Of a stretch of 50,399 nt of DNA, positions 19,095 to 28,583 are shown piece by piece (within the stretch, counting starts at the first letter, position 1; each line of letters opens with the position of its first letter). The stretch spans positions 1 to 50,399 of the forward strand of contig JAJZOZ010000004.1 of NCBI GenBank assembly GCA_021811405.1, given 5' to 3'. A program made the position numbers and the translations under genes. The DNA comes from a bacterium. GTDB taxonomy: Bacteria; Elusimicrobiota; Elusimicrobia; Elusimicrobiales; UBA9959. Below the pieces are notes generated by a model. It worked only from the letters and a program-made list of their open reading frames with translations, did not search any database and was not told the DNA's origin.

Positions 19095-21545
19095 CTATTC
19101 CGGGCAGACCTTCAGCTCGGCCGGGGTGCGCTTGCGCATCTTCAGCGCCCCGGAGAAGCACTTCTTCACGCAAAGCGAGCAGCCTACGCACTTCGAGGCG
19201 TCGAACTGCGGCACCTTCTGCCCGTCCAGCTTCACCGCCAGGTAGCCGCAGCGCTCGCAGTTGCCGCAGTGGCGGCAGAGCTCCGCGTCCGCCGCGGGGA
19301 TGTTCTTGACCGGCGTGAGGTCGGGGAAGTCGGTGACCGGCTTGGGCAGCGCGCAGCCGATAAAGTCGCCGACCGACTTATAGCCCTTCTCCTCCAGCAG
19401 GTGGCTGAGCCCGCTCTCCAGCTCGCCGATGATGTGGAAGCCATACTTCATCACTATGGTGCAGAACTGCACGGACTTCGCGCCCAGGGCGAGGAAATGG
19501 GCCGCCGCCTTGTAGTCCATCGGCCCGCCGTTGCCGGAGATAGGCACGCCGAGGTTCACGGCCTTGGAGATGGTCAGGTTGCTGATGGGCGCCACGCCTT
19601 CGCCGCTCATGCCCACTATCATGCCCTCTTCCCAGTTGCCCTTGCCGGAGAGGCGCTTGCGGAAGGCCAGCGCCGGGAAGGAGTTGGCCAGCGTGATGCC
19701 GGCCTTCTTGTGCGGGTATTTCGCGTAGACCTGCTTTATCGCGTTGACCACCTGCCAGATCGAAGTGACGGCGCCGGTCAGCTTGAAGAGCTTCGGGATC
19801 TCCGGGTCGGAGACTTCCATGACCCAGTCTATGATCTTGGCCGCGAGCTCCGGGTCCTGCGAGACGATGTCGCCCTTGGTGCCGTCGCCGCCCTGCGGGC
19901 AGGACAGTGAGTATTCTATCGCCATAGCGCCGGCCTTCTCGAGCTTCAGCGTGTTGCCCTGCCAGCCCTTCCTGTCGAACTCGTCGTTGCCGGTCACCGG
20001 GCCGCCGGTGGAGGCCGCGGTCAGGCGGTCGGGGTATTCCTTAACGAGCCGCGCCACTTCCTTGCAGACGCGGTCGAGCGGGTGGCCGCTGACGTTGTCG
20101 GAGTTGCCGTAGGTGTCCTGGCTGAAGGTCACCATGTACTCCGACGGTATGTGTATGTGCAGGCCGTCGAAGGCGGTCTTCATCACTACGCCCGGCCAGC
20201 CGGCCTCGTAGGCCTGCTTCACCTGCTCGTAACCGTCGGAGTGGGGGGAGGCCGAGATGATGAAGGGCGACTTAAGCTTGCGGCCGAAGAAGTCGGTGGT
20301 CAGGTCCACGGGCTTGAGCTCGCGGCCGGCCAGTATCACGTGGCTCTTCTTGTGGTCCTTGAAGACGGGCAGCTTTTCGCCCCGTATGAAGGCGTGGGCC
20401 TGCATGGCGGCGTTCTTTCCGGAGGCGGCGCCCTCCACCACGGTGGCGGCGCCGTCCTTGCAGTCTCCGGCGAAGAAGACCCCCTTCTCGCCCTTGTCCT
20501 TGAAGACCGGGATGTTCTTGATGGCCAGCACGGTGAACTGTATATCGGTGCGCGCCTGTTCCGTGCCGGGGACGTCCCTGGACTTGTCGTCCAGCCGCAC
20601 TATCTTTATGCCGCCGCCCTTCAGTATGCCGGTGATGCGGCTGCGGGCGTTGATGTTGACGCCGGCCTTCAGTATGTCCCGGAGCTCGTGCGCGGGGAGC
20701 TGTATGTCGCCTATGTTCTTGCGGGTGAAGATCTCCGCCCTGGCCGCGCCGAGCCGGAGCGCCTTCATGGCGCAGTCGGCCGCAACGGCGCCGCCGCCTA
20801 TCACGGCCACGTTCCTGCCCTTCACCCTGTACTTGGAGGTGTTGCGCAGGTACTCGAGGCCCTCCACGCCGAGAGCCTCGTTCTCTATGTTGAGCTTCAG
20901 CTGCTCCTCTACGCCGGCGGTAACTACCACCGCGTCGTACTTCTTCATCAGGGCGGAGGGTTCCTTGACGGACGTGCCGGTCTTTATCGAAATGTCGCCG
21001 AGGGTCTTGATCCATTCTATCTCGGTGCGCAGCACTTCCTTCGGGAAGCGCGCGTCGGGTATCAGGTTGCAGGCGCCGCCCGCCCTCTTGTCCTTTTCGA
21101 GAATGTCGACCTTGTAGCCCAGCTGCGCCAGCGTGCCGGCCGCGGCGAAACCCGCCGGGCCCGCGCCGACTACCGCCACTTTCCCGCCGTTCGGCTTCGC
21201 CTTCCTGAACTCTGGCATCACGCCGAGCTCTTTCGCCTTCTGCACGACGGTGGCCTGCACGGGGGGGATATTGATGGGATTATCGAAGAGCCGGCGGGAG
21301 CAGGCCTTCACGCAGAACCAGTCGGGGCAGACCGCGCCGCAGACGCCGCCGAAGGTGTTGTGGCCCATGATCAGCGCGGCGCTGCGCTTGAAGTCGCCCT
21401 TCTCCATCTGGCGCACGGCCATGATGAAGTCGGCGGGGGAGCAGTCGGCCGGGCAGGCCTTCTGGCAGGGCTTGTCCTCGCAGTAGAGGCAGCGCTCCGC
21501 CTCGCTCTTGAGCTGTGCGTCGGTGAGAAAGGTGATCTTCTTCAT
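19095..21545 (-). CDS. Dihydropyrimidine-dehydrogenase-like fused iron-sulfur flavoenzyme
   Basis: The 816-residue chain has the full domain order of single-chain mammalian DPD. First is an N-terminal Cys-rich Fe-S domain (Cys19, 22, 27, 31, 69, 73, 78, 82). FAD (GAGPAG at 127-132) and NAD(P) (VIGGGAVAADCA) domains follow. An FMN TIM barrel starts near 413, and a C-terminal two-cluster ferredoxin has Cys757/760/763/766 and Cys786/789/792/796. Gln97 in NPINIPPVQ lines up with the unusual Gln cluster ligand of DPD. The general-acid Cys is kept (Cys549 in LSCPQG). The residue matching the pyrimidine-binding Asn in LNLSCP is Ser546, and another Asn position also differs. It probably reduces or oxidises a related ring using NAD(P)H. 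It is co-transcribed with ssnA. E. coli YgfK is a possible distant relative, but I recall its domain order as different. Confidence 0.88.
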   Translation of the reverse strand: MKKITFLTDAQLKSEAERCLYCEDKPCQKACPADCSPADFIMAVRQMEKGDFKRSAALIMGHNTFGGVCGAVCPDWFCVKACSRRLFDNPINIPPVQATVVQKAKELGVMPEFRKAKPNGGKVAVVGAGPAGFAAAGTLAQLGYKVDILEKDKRAGGACNLIPDARFPKEVLRTEIEWIKTLGDISIKTGTSVKEPSALMKKYDAVVVTAGVEEQLKLNIENEALGVEGLEYLRNTSKYRVKGRNVAVIGGGAVAADCAMKALRLGAARAEIFTRKNIGDIQLPAHELRDILKAGVNINARSRITGILKGGGIKIVRLDDKSRDVPGTEQARTDIQFTVLAIKNIPVFKDKGEKGVFFAGDCKDGAATVVEGAASGKNAAMQAHAFIRGEKLPVFKDHKKSHVILAGRELKPVDLTTDFFGRKLKSPFIISASPHSDGYEQVKQAYEAGWPGVVMKTAFDGLHIHIPSEYMVTFSQDTYGNSDNVSGHPLDRVCKEVARLVKEYPDRLTAASTGGPVTGNDEFDRKGWQGNTLKLEKAGAMAIEYSLSCPQGGDGTKGDIVSQDPELAAKIIDWVMEVSDPEIPKLFKLTGAVTSIWQVVNAIKQVYAKYPHKKAGITLANSFPALAFRKRLSGKGNWEEGMIVGMSGEGVAPISNLTISKAVNLGVPISGNGGPMDYKAAAHFLALGAKSVQFCTIVMKYGFHIIGELESGLSHLLEEKGYKSVGDFIGCALPKPVTDFPDLTPVKNIPAADAELCRHCGNCERCGYLAVKLDGQKVPQFDASKCVGCSLCVKKCFSGALKMRKRTPAELKVCPE

Positions 21546-21593
21546 GTCGTAACCTCGCGGCGGCGAAGATGTCGCTGATTAGATTTTATAATT

Positions 21594-24164
21594 TTATGCG
21601 CGCTTATGCTTGATGCGCGCCTTCAGCCGGAAATGCTCGCAGTCGTAGAAGAAGCGGCGGAACACCAGGAAGCGCCAGCTTCCCTTCTTTACTTCCTCGT
21701 CGGCCCTGTCGGAGAGCTCCGCGATCTCCGAGGTATCCGGCAGGGCGATGATATGGGAATGCCAGCACGGCAGATGGGAGGGTTCGTCCAGCCTCAGGTC
21801 TATCACCCCTCCCTGCCTTCTGTACCAGAGCCCTTCCATGTTGAGCTGAGCCTCGAAGGAGTCGGGGGAAAGCTGGCGCAGCGGAGAGTTGAAGAAGACT
21901 TCGGCTTCGTAGGGCCCGTATTCCGCACTGACACGTCCTATCTCCGCGCGGAGTATGCCGCCACGCGAGTCGCTGAAAGAGGAGAGCGGAAGGGAGGGCA
22001 GGTAGAATTTTCTGGAGTCCATGGCCGTTTTGCGGGTCTCGGTGAGGAACATCCAGGCGCGGACGGCCCGCGGCCCGGCTTCGGGCAGGAAGATGTATAC
22101 GGTGGAGGAGGGGATGCCGGTGCGCTTTACGGCCGAGGAGGAGTTGGTCAGCAGTATGTCGCGCGCCGCGCGATAGTTGAATTCCTGGCATTCCTGCGGC
22201 AGCGAGGGGAAGGGCGGAGAATACGACGACGAGCCTTCTATCAGCGCGGCCAGCTCTTCCCTGCTTTTGAAATTTATGTCCGGGGAAAGGTTCCTCGCTA
22301 TGCCCAGGTGCCGCAGCGCCTCCTTCTTGTCGCCGCGGAGGTCGTAGAGCCTGCTGAGGCGGTAGTAGCCCCGCGCGACGATATCGTCCTGGCCGGCGCC
22401 GAAGGATTTGCGCAGCTCCACGCAGGCCGTCCTGTATTCGCGGCGCATGATGGCCAGCTCCGCCCGGAGGTTTATGAGGAATTCGTTGCCCGCGGTAAGG
22501 CGCGAGGCTTCCGCCAGGGCTTTCTCGGCTTCGTCGAGGCGGCCGGTCTCGATGAGCCCTTCTATCAGCGCGAAGCGCAGCATGACGTTCCCGGGGTGGT
22601 GCCGGATCTCCTCCGTAGTCAGCGCCTTCCACGAGTCCCTCCGGCCCAGCCACGCGTCGCGATAGGCTTTGACGAACCACGCGAACAGCGTGGCGCCCGG
22701 GATGGCTTTCGCTATCCTCTCCGCGTAGGCGGCGGCCTTCTCCTCGTCCCCTGCGTACATCCTGGCGCGGGCGCAGAGCGCCAGGAGGGCCGGGTCGTCC
22801 GCGGCCCCTCCCAGGTAGTGCTCCATTTTCCTGAGCCAGTCCCGGCTTCCCGAGAAAAACTCGGTCAAGAGCCCGGCGTAAAGCCTGACTGCCGGGTCCG
22901 AGGCGTCGGCGGCGAGCCGGCGCATACGCCCCGGCGCTTTCCTGTGCAGGGAAGTCTCCCCCATGTGGGAATAGAGGACGGCCAGCATGGCGGTGGCGTC
23001 CACGGAATACGGATCTTTGTTCAGCGCGTCGATGACAAGGCCGTGGGCCTGGTCTATGCCGAAGTCGGTGAAGTAGGCCAGCGCCGCCTCGCCCGCCAGC
23101 CGCGACGCCTCCCGTCGGTTCCCCTCGGGGACGGGGCCAGCGCCCCGCGGCTTTTTCGCCTCCTCCGTGGAAGATTTCAGCATGCCGCGGATGCCGTCCA
23201 CTATCTGGGTCTTTATCCCCTTGGGTCTCGCCGCCAGGCGTATGGCGTCGGCCAGCTCCCTGGCGTCTTTGAAGCGGGCGGACGGCTTCTTCTCGAGGCA
23301 GCGCATTATGACGGCGCCCAGCGCGGCGGAGAGTTCCGGGTTAAGCTTCGACGGGGGCTGGCAGCGGTCCTGGGTGACGGCCCTTATAAAGGCGGCCGTA
23401 TTTTCGCCCTTGAAGGGATGCTCCAGGGTCATCAGCTCGTAGAGCATGGTGCCGAGGCTGTAGATGTCGGAAGCCGGAGAGGCCTCCCTGTTGGCGAAGG
23501 TCTCGGGTGCCATGTAGCGCAGCGTTCCCAGCATCGGCTGGCCGGTGGTGATGTCGGAAGAGTCGGAGAACTTTGCCAGGCCGAAGTCGGCGAGCTTGGC
23601 GGGCCCTTTGCGGGGGATGAGGATATTGGAAGGCTTTATGTCGCGGTGCAGGATGCCGAGCGAGTGTGCCTCATAAAGGGCGTCCGCCACGCCGGCCAGC
23701 AGCGCCGCTACACGGCTCTCGTAGTCAGGGTCGGTCAGCGGGAGGCCTGTGAGCGGCCGCAGGAAATACGGCAGTTCCTCGTCCTCAGGGGACAGGGGTT
23801 TCAGGTAGCCGTATTTTTTCAGCTCCTCCACGTCCCCGATCGCCGCTATGGAGCGGGCCAGTTCGAGAAAAGCGAACAGCGGCTTGCCGTCCACGTACTC
23901 CATCGCGAGGTACGGCAGGCCCTCGTGCTCGCCGAAGGAATAGACCTTTATTATGCCGGGGTGGTCGCAGCGGGCTATGGCGGCCGCCTCCCGCAGGAAG
24001 CGGCGTCGGCTCTGGGGGGTGGCCTGCTCCGGCAGCACCATCTTCAGGGCGGCGTCGCGCTGCAGCACTTTGTCGTGGGCGCGATATACAACGCCCATCC
24101 CGCCGCGGCCGAGCTCGCCGGTTATCTTGAGGTTCCCTAGTTCGTCCCCTTCTTTTATCATCAC
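21594..24164 (-). CDS. Ser/Thr protein kinase with C-terminal TPR region
   Basis: The 856-residue protein has an N-terminal Hanks-type kinase domain (about 10-310): glycine loop [16 protein letters not shown], catalytic Lys41, HRDIKPSN with Asp175, DFG in LADFGLAKF and an APE-type motif YMAPETF. An insert rich in Leu and Glu (about 90-130) separates the two lobes. The C-terminal half has TPR-like helices (about 360-640), then a region of about 200 residues I do not recognise. There is no membrane helix, so it is cytoplasmic. It is divergent from the amidohydrolase at 24219 and shares a 54-base promoter region with it. The target is unknown. A second in-frame ATG directly follows the first. 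Confidence 0.92.
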   Translation of the reverse strand: MMIKEGDELGNLKITGELGRGGMGVVYRAHDKVLQRDAALKMVLPEQATPQSRRRFLREAAAIARCDHPGIIKVYSFGEHEGLPYLAMEYVDGKPLFAFLELARSIAAIGDVEELKKYGYLKPLSPEDEELPYFLRPLTGLPLTDPDYESRVAALLAGVADALYEAHSLGILHRDIKPSNILIPRKGPAKLADFGLAKFSDSSDITTGQPMLGTLRYMAPETFANREASPASDIYSLGTMLYELMTLEHPFKGENTAAFIRAVTQDRCQPPSKLNPELSAALGAVIMRCLEKKPSARFKDARELADAIRLAARPKGIKTQIVDGIRGMLKSSTEEAKKPRGAGPVPEGNRREASRLAGEAALAYFTDFGIDQAHGLVIDALNKDPYSVDATAMLAVLYSHMGETSLHRKAPGRMRRLAADASDPAVRLYAGLLTEFFSGSRDWLRKMEHYLGGAADDPALLALCARARMYAGDEEKAAAYAERIAKAIPGATLFAWFVKAYRDAWLGRRDSWKALTTEEIRHHPGNVMLRFALIEGLIETGRLDEAEKALAEASRLTAGNEFLINLRAELAIMRREYRTACVELRKSFGAGQDDIVARGYYRLSRLYDLRGDKKEALRHLGIARNLSPDINFKSREELAALIEGSSSYSPPFPSLPQECQEFNYRAARDILLTNSSSAVKRTGIPSSTVYIFLPEAGPRAVRAWMFLTETRKTAMDSRKFYLPSLPLSSFSDSRGGILRAEIGRVSAEYGPYEAEVFFNSPLRQLSPDSFEAQLNMEGLWYRRQGGVIDLRLDEPSHLPCWHSHIIALPDTSEIAELSDRADEEVKKGSWRFLVFRRFFYDCEHFRLKARIKHKRA

Positions 24165-24218
24165 TTATATTTGATTTTACTATAATAAAAGAAAGGCTTC
24201 CGACTCTTAGAGGACAAC
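24165..24218. promoter_or_regulatory. Divergent AT-rich promoter region
   Basis: This 54-base gap between the Ser/Thr kinase and the amidohydrolase is sharply AT-rich. On the plus strand TATAAT at 24181-24186 is a perfect -10 box without a good -35. It would start RNA about 26 bases before the amidohydrolase ATG, which has AGAGGA 5 bases upstream. On the minus strand TATAGT (24179-24184) overlaps it and could serve the kinase, so the two promoters may exclude each other. Confidence 0.6.
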
Positions 24219-25586
24219 ATGAAAACACTGCTGATAAAGAACGCCGAACTGCTGGCCACGATGGACGACGCCGGCCGCGAGATAAAGGGCGGCGACGTTT
24301 ATATCGAGGGCCCCGAGATAAAGAAGGTGGGGAAGGGCCTCAAGGTGAAGGCCGATCAGGTCATCGACGCGAAGGGCTGCGTGGTGATGCCGGGCATGGT
24401 GAACACGCACCACCACCTTTACCAGACGCTGACGCGCAACCTGCCGAAGGTGCAGGACGCGGAGCTGTTCGACTGGCTCGTGTACCTCTACGACATCTGG
24501 AAGCACGTGAACCCGGAGGCTATTTACGCGAGCACCCAGGCGGGCTTGGGCGAGCTGCTGCTGACAGGCTGCACGACGAGCTCGGACCACCTCTACCTTT
24601 TCCCGAAGAAGGACAGCGGCTTCTTCATAGACACGCAGATAGAGGCCGCGCGCGAGCTGGGGATCCGCTTCACGGCCACGCGCGGCTCGATGTCGCGCGG
24701 CCGCAGCAACGGCGGCCTGCCGCCGGACTCCGTGGTGCAGAAAGAGGACTTCATCCTGAAGGACTGCGAGCGGCTGATCAACAAGTTCCACGGCCGGGAG
24801 AAGTTCGCGATGACGCGCGTGGCGATGGCGCCGTGCTCGCCGTTCTCGGTGACCACCGAGCTGCTGGAGATCACCGCCGAGATGGCGAAAAAATGGGGCG
24901 TGCGCATGCATACCCACCTCGCCGAGACGAAGGACGAGGAAGCCTTCTGCCGGAAGCTTTTCAAAATGCGCCCGCTCGAATATATGGAGAGCGTAGGCTG
25001 GGTGGAAGAGGGCAACGCCTGGTTCGCGCACTGCGTCTATATCAACGAGGCCGAGGCGAAGAAGATGGGGCGCACGCATACCGGCGTAGCCCACTGCCCG
25101 TGCTCCAACCTGAGGCTCGGCTCCGGCATAGCGCCGATCCCGATGTTCCTCAAGCACAACGTGCCGGTCGGCCTCGGCGTGGACGGCAGCGCCTCCAACG
25201 ACTCTTCCGACATGCTCGGCGAGGCGCGCCAGTGCATGCTGGTGCACCGCCTCGGCGACATCCACGCGATGCCGGCGCGCAAGGCGCTGGAGCTGGCCAC
25301 CCGCGGCGGCGCCGCGGTGCTCGGCCGCACTGATATCGGCAGCATAGAGCCCGGCAAGGCCGCCGACCTCGCGATCTTCGACGTCAGCGGCCTCGATTAC
25401 ATCGGTTCCAAATCCGACCCGCTGGCCTCGCTGCTTTTCTGCGGCGCCTCGCACAGGACCAAGTACACCGTAGTCAACGGCAAAATCGTGGTGAAGAACG
25501 GGCGCCTCGCGCTGGTGGACGAGCGCCGCGTGACGGAGCGCGCCACGAAGGCCGCGCAGTCGCTTTACCGCAAGGCAGGGGTCTGA
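24219..25586 (+). CDS. Amidohydrolase of the 8-oxoguanine deaminase / TrzN-AtzB type
   Basis: The 455-residue protein has the amidohydrolase pattern: GMVNTHHHLYQTLTRNL (first metal His pair), MHTHLAETKDEEAF, AHCVYINEAEAKK and GLGVDGSASNDSSDMLGE with the metal Asp. The HHHLYQTLTR and GSASNDSS signatures are those of the group containing 8-oxoguanine deaminase, hydroxyatrazine hydrolases and related aminohydrolases, which remove amino groups from purine or triazine rings. Natural substrates in such clusters are usually oxidised purines; the exact one here is inferred. It heads a plus-strand run that continues with phosphofructokinase and molybdenum hydroxylase accessory genes. Confidence 0.85.
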   Translation: MKTLLIKNAELLATMDDAGREIKGGDVYIEGPEIKKVGKGLKVKADQVIDAKGCVVMPGMVNTHHHLYQTLTRNLPKVQDAELFDWLVYLYDIWKHVNPEAIYASTQAGLGELLLTGCTTSSDHLYLFPKKDSGFFIDTQIEAARELGIRFTATRGSMSRGRSNGGLPPDSVVQKEDFILKDCERLINKFHGREKFAMTRVAMAPCSPFSVTTELLEITAEMAKKWGVRMHTHLAETKDEEAFCRKLFKMRPLEYMESVGWVEEGNAWFAHCVYINEAEAKKMGRTHTGVAHCPCSNLRLGSGIAPIPMFLKHNVPVGLGVDGSASNDSSDMLGEARQCMLVHRLGDIHAMPARKALELATRGGAAVLGRTDIGSIEPGKAADLAIFDVSGLDYIGSKSDPLASLLFCGASHRTKYTVVNGKIVVKNGRLALVDERRVTERATKAAQSLYRKAGV

Positions 25587-25596
25587 GGGAGGGGGA

Positions 25597-26712
25597 ATGG
25601 CGAATAACGGCAAGGCGATAAAGAAGATAGCCATCAGCACCGGCGGCGGCGACGCGCCCGGGCTGAACGCGGTCATACGGGCGGTGGTGATAGCCGCCCG
25701 CAACCGCGGCTGGGAAGTGCGCGGCATCAGGGACGGCTACAACGGCCTGCTGAACCCCGGCGACTACCCGGACGGCGGGCTGATGCACCTGCACCGGCAT
25801 AACGTGCGCGGCATCACGCATCTCGGCGGCACTATACTCGGCACTACCAACAAGGGCAACCCGCTCAAGTACCCCACCCAGGCCCGCAACGGCAAGTGGT
25901 ATGAGAAGGACCGTACGCGCGAGCTGCTGGCGGCTTTCCGCAAGCACAAGATAGACGCTCTGGTCGCCATCGGCGGGGACGGCTCGCTGGCAATAGCCAA
26001 TGCGCTCTCGGAAAAAGGCCTGCGCGTCATCGGCGTGCCGAAGACCATAGACAACGACCTCGAGAAGACCGTGGTCACCTTCGGCTTCGACAGCGCCGTC
26101 TCGTTCGCCACCGAATGCGTGGACAGACTGCATTCCACCGCCGAGGCGCACAGGCGCGTGATGGTAGTGGAGGTCATGGGCCGCTACGCCGGCTGGATAG
26201 CCATGAACGCGGGCGTTTCCGGCACCGCCGACGCTATACTGATGCCGGAGATCCCTTACGACATCAAGAAAGTGGCGTCGGCCATAAAGGCCCTGCAGCG
26301 GCAGAACAAGCATTTCGCCATTGTAGTGGTGGCCGAAGGGGCGAGGCCCGTGGACGGCAAGGTCTCCGTGGAGTTCAGGGAGCTCGGCCGCGCCGACAAG
26401 CTCGGCGGGGCAGGGGAAAGGGTGGCCAAGCAGCTGCAGGCGCTCACCGGAAAGGAATGCCGTACCGTGGTGCTGGGGCATCTGCAGCGCGGCGGCGGCC
26501 CGACCACGTTCGACAGGCTGCTTTCGCTGCGCTTCGGCGCGGCCGCGGTGCGAGCTCTCGACGAAGGGCGCTCAGGGATAATGGTGGCGCTGGACCCCCC
26601 CAAGGTGCTCTATGTGCCGCTCAGGGAGATCTCGGGCCGCATGAAGACGGTTCCGCTCGACTGCGACACGATGCTGACCGCCCGCGCGATGGGCATCAGC
26701 TTCGGGGATTGA
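25597..26712 (+). CDS. pfkA: 6-phosphofructokinase with mixed donor signature
   Basis: The 371-residue protein is a group A phosphofructokinase: STGGGDAPGLNAVIRA at the start, GGDGS with Gly129, PKTIDND with Lys149 and catalytic Asp152/Asp154, VVEVMGRYAGW and GHLQRGGGPTTFDR. Gly129 (Gly104 of the E. coli enzyme) points to ATP as phosphate donor. Lys149 (position 124) is usual in PPi-using enzymes. Such Gly/Lys forms are known and many use ATP, so ATP is the likelier donor. A strong ribosome site (GGGAGGGGG) precedes the start. It is an odd neighbour for purine-type genes. Confidence 0.93.
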   Translation: MANNGKAIKKIAISTGGGDAPGLNAVIRAVVIAARNRGWEVRGIRDGYNGLLNPGDYPDGGLMHLHRHNVRGITHLGGTILGTTNKGNPLKYPTQARNGKWYEKDRTRELLAAFRKHKIDALVAIGGDGSLAIANALSEKGLRVIGVPKTIDNDLEKTVVTFGFDSAVSFATECVDRLHSTAEAHRRVMVVEVMGRYAGWIAMNAGVSGTADAILMPEIPYDIKKVASAIKALQRQNKHFAIVVVAEGARPVDGKVSVEFRELGRADKLGGAGERVAKQLQALTGKECRTVVLGHLQRGGGPTTFDRLLSLRFGAAAVRALDEGRSGIMVALDPPKVLYVPLREISGRMKTVPLDCDTMLTARAMGISFGD

Positions 26713-26730
26713 GCGGCCGGGGGAGAGGAG

Positions 26731-27327
26731 ATGCTTTCAGCCATAGTGCTGGCCGCCGGGGATTCTTCCCGCATGGGCAGTCCCAAGGCCCTGCTGCGGT
26801 GGAAGGGTAAGCCTTTCATCGAGCATGTCTGCGACGCGCTGCGGCGCGCCGGCGTAGAGGACAGGATAGTGGTCCTCGGCGGTTCCTCTCACGAGGTGCT
26901 GGCCGGCTGGACGCCCGCGGGGGAGAAGGTGATCGTCAACCCTCATCCGGAGCGCGGCCAGCTCTCCTCGCTGCGCGCCGGCCTCGAAGAGGCCTCCGAG
27001 TTCTCCGGGGCCTTCATGGTCTGCCTGGGGGACCAGCCCACGATAGACGTGGAAACCTACAGGCGGATAATAGAGTTCTGGGAGGAGAACCGGGACAGCA
27101 TAGTTATACCGCGGGTCATCAGGCCCTCGGATTCAAAGCTCAAGCGCGGTCATCCGGTCATTATCCCCGCGGCCCTGAAACACCTGTGTTTCGAGGGCCC
27201 GCTGGAGAAAGGCCTGCACTGGGTGACACACCACGGATCGGCCAGGGTCTCGGACCTGGACGTGAAGGACCCGGAGATAATCCGCGACTTCGACACTCCG
27301 GAAGATTACGCCTCGCTGCGGCAATGA
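26731..27327 (+). CDS. mocA: MocA-type molybdenum cofactor cytidylyltransferase
   Basis: The 198-residue nucleotidyltransferase has the MobA/MocA start VLAAGDSSRMGSPKALL and a later CLGDQPTIDVETYRRI. This small stand-alone form makes molybdopterin cytosine dinucleotide, the cofactor form of bacterial xanthine-dehydrogenase-like enzymes. Location upstream of xdhC-like and hydroxylase genes supports MocA over MobA (GMP form). The GAGGAG directly before the ATG, together with GGGGGAG a little upstream, provides the ribosome site. Confidence 0.88.
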   Translation: MLSAIVLAAGDSSRMGSPKALLRWKGKPFIEHVCDALRRAGVEDRIVVLGGSSHEVLAGWTPAGEKVIVNPHPERGQLSSLRAGLEEASEFSGAFMVCLGDQPTIDVETYRRIIEFWEENRDSIVIPRVIRPSDSKLKRGHPVIIPAALKHLCFEGPLEKGLHWVTHHGSARVSDLDVKDPEIIRDFDTPEDYASLRQ

Positions 27328-27342
27328 TCCCCTAACAGCATC

Positions 27343-28575
27343 ATGTTCCCACTGTTCGCGCTTTCCGCGGTCTTCCTGCTTATAGCGGTGCGGCAGGTAG
27401 GCGGCTTCCGGCTGCCGATGTGGCAGGTCATGTGCGGCGGCGCCGCCGCGGTGCTGCTCTCCGGGGACATCGGCCCTTCCGCCGCGCTGGCTTCGATAGA
27501 TCCCGAAGTGATGCTGTTCCTGTTCGGGATGTTCGCCGCCGGGCAGGTGATGGAGCTGAGCGGCTGGCTGGCGCACGCGGAATACGAGGTGTTCAAGCGC
27601 GCCCGCACCGAGGCCGGCCTGCTGCTGACGCTGGTGTTCTTCATGGGCCTGGCCTCCGCCCTGCTGATGAACGACACGCTGGCCATAGCCGGCACGCCGG
27701 TGGCGCTGCTGCTGGCGCGCAAACACCGCATAGCCACCAAGCCGCTCCTGCTCGCCCTGGCCTTTTCCATAACGATAGGGAGCGTGATGAGCCCCATCGG
27801 CAATCCGCAGAACCTGCTGGTAGCGGTGAAGGGAGGCGTGCAGGCGCCCTTCCTGACCTTCCTGCGCCACCTCGCCGTTCCGACGCTGCTTAACCTGTTC
27901 GCGGTCTTCCTGGTGGTGAGGCATTTCTACCGGGGCGAGTTCGGCCCGGAGGCGCTCAGTCATTCGCAGGAGCCGGTCAGGGACGCGGCCCTGGCCCGCC
28001 TGGCCAGGATAACGGCGTGGACGCTGCTGACCGCTATCGCCGCCAAGGTGCTGCTGGTCACTATCGACCCGCGGCTGGATTTCAGGCTGACCTGGATAGC
28101 CCTGGCCGCCGCGGCTCCGGGCCTGCTCTTCAGCCCGAGGCGCTTCGAGATACTGCGGCGGCTGGACTGGGGAACGCTCGCCTTCTTCGCCGGTATGTTC
28201 GTGCTGACCCGCTCCGCCTGGGACACCGGCTTTTTCCAGGGGCTGTTAGCCCGCGCGGGCGCCGCGGCGGCGGGGACCGGCCCGGTGATGATCGTCAGCG
28301 TGCTGCTGAGCCAGCTGATCTCCAACGTGCCGCTGGTGGCGCTTTATCTCCCGGTGCTTACCCGCGCCGGGGCGGGGACGCCCGAGCTGATGGCCCTTGC
28401 CGCGGCGTCGACCTTCGCCGGGAACCTGTTCGTGCTGGGGGCCGCCAGCAACGTGATCATCATCAGCGCGGCGGAGAGGAAAAGCGGCGAGACGGTGACG
28501 TTCCTGGAATTCGCCAGGGTCGGGGTCCCGCTGACCGTCATAAATGCCATAATATACTGGCTGTTCCTGAGGTGA
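27343..28575 (+). CDS. ArsB/SLC13-type membrane transporter
   Basis: The 410-residue, highly hydrophobic protein has about ten to twelve membrane segments in two halves. The motif SPIGNPQNLLVA, and LLMNDTLAIAGTPVALLLA before it, are the paired re-entrant-loop signatures of the ion transporter superfamily that includes ArsB, NhaD and SLC13 carboxylate carriers. The cargo cannot be told from sequence. In this setting an organic anion (a ring compound, a breakdown product) or an oxyanion such as molybdate-like ions is possible. The start at ATG 27343 has no good ribosome site. Confidence 0.8.
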   Translation: MFPLFALSAVFLLIAVRQVGGFRLPMWQVMCGGAAAVLLSGDIGPSAALASIDPEVMLFLFGMFAAGQVMELSGWLAHAEYEVFKRARTEAGLLLTLVFFMGLASALLMNDTLAIAGTPVALLLARKHRIATKPLLLALAFSITIGSVMSPIGNPQNLLVAVKGGVQAPFLTFLRHLAVPTLLNLFAVFLVVRHFYRGEFGPEALSHSQEPVRDAALARLARITAWTLLTAIAAKVLLVTIDPRLDFRLTWIALAAAAPGLLFSPRRFEILRRLDWGTLAFFAGMFVLTRSAWDTGFFQGLLARAGAAAAGTGPVMIVSVLLSQLISNVPLVALYLPVLTRAGAGTPELMALAAASTFAGNLFVLGAASNVIIISAAERKSGETVTFLEFARVGVPLTVINAIIYWLFLR

Positions 28576-28583
28576 GGAGAGGC

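Noticed and set aside
19095-21545. YgfK identity for the flavoenzyme
   Set aside because: Domain order from N-terminal Fe-S through FAD, NAD(P), FMN barrel and ferredoxin matches DPD; YgfK as I recall it is longer and ordered differently.
21606-24140. Open frame of 844 codons antisense to the Ser/Thr kinase
   Set aside because: The minus-strand kinase has all kinase motifs; the antisense product shows none and no ribosome site fits.
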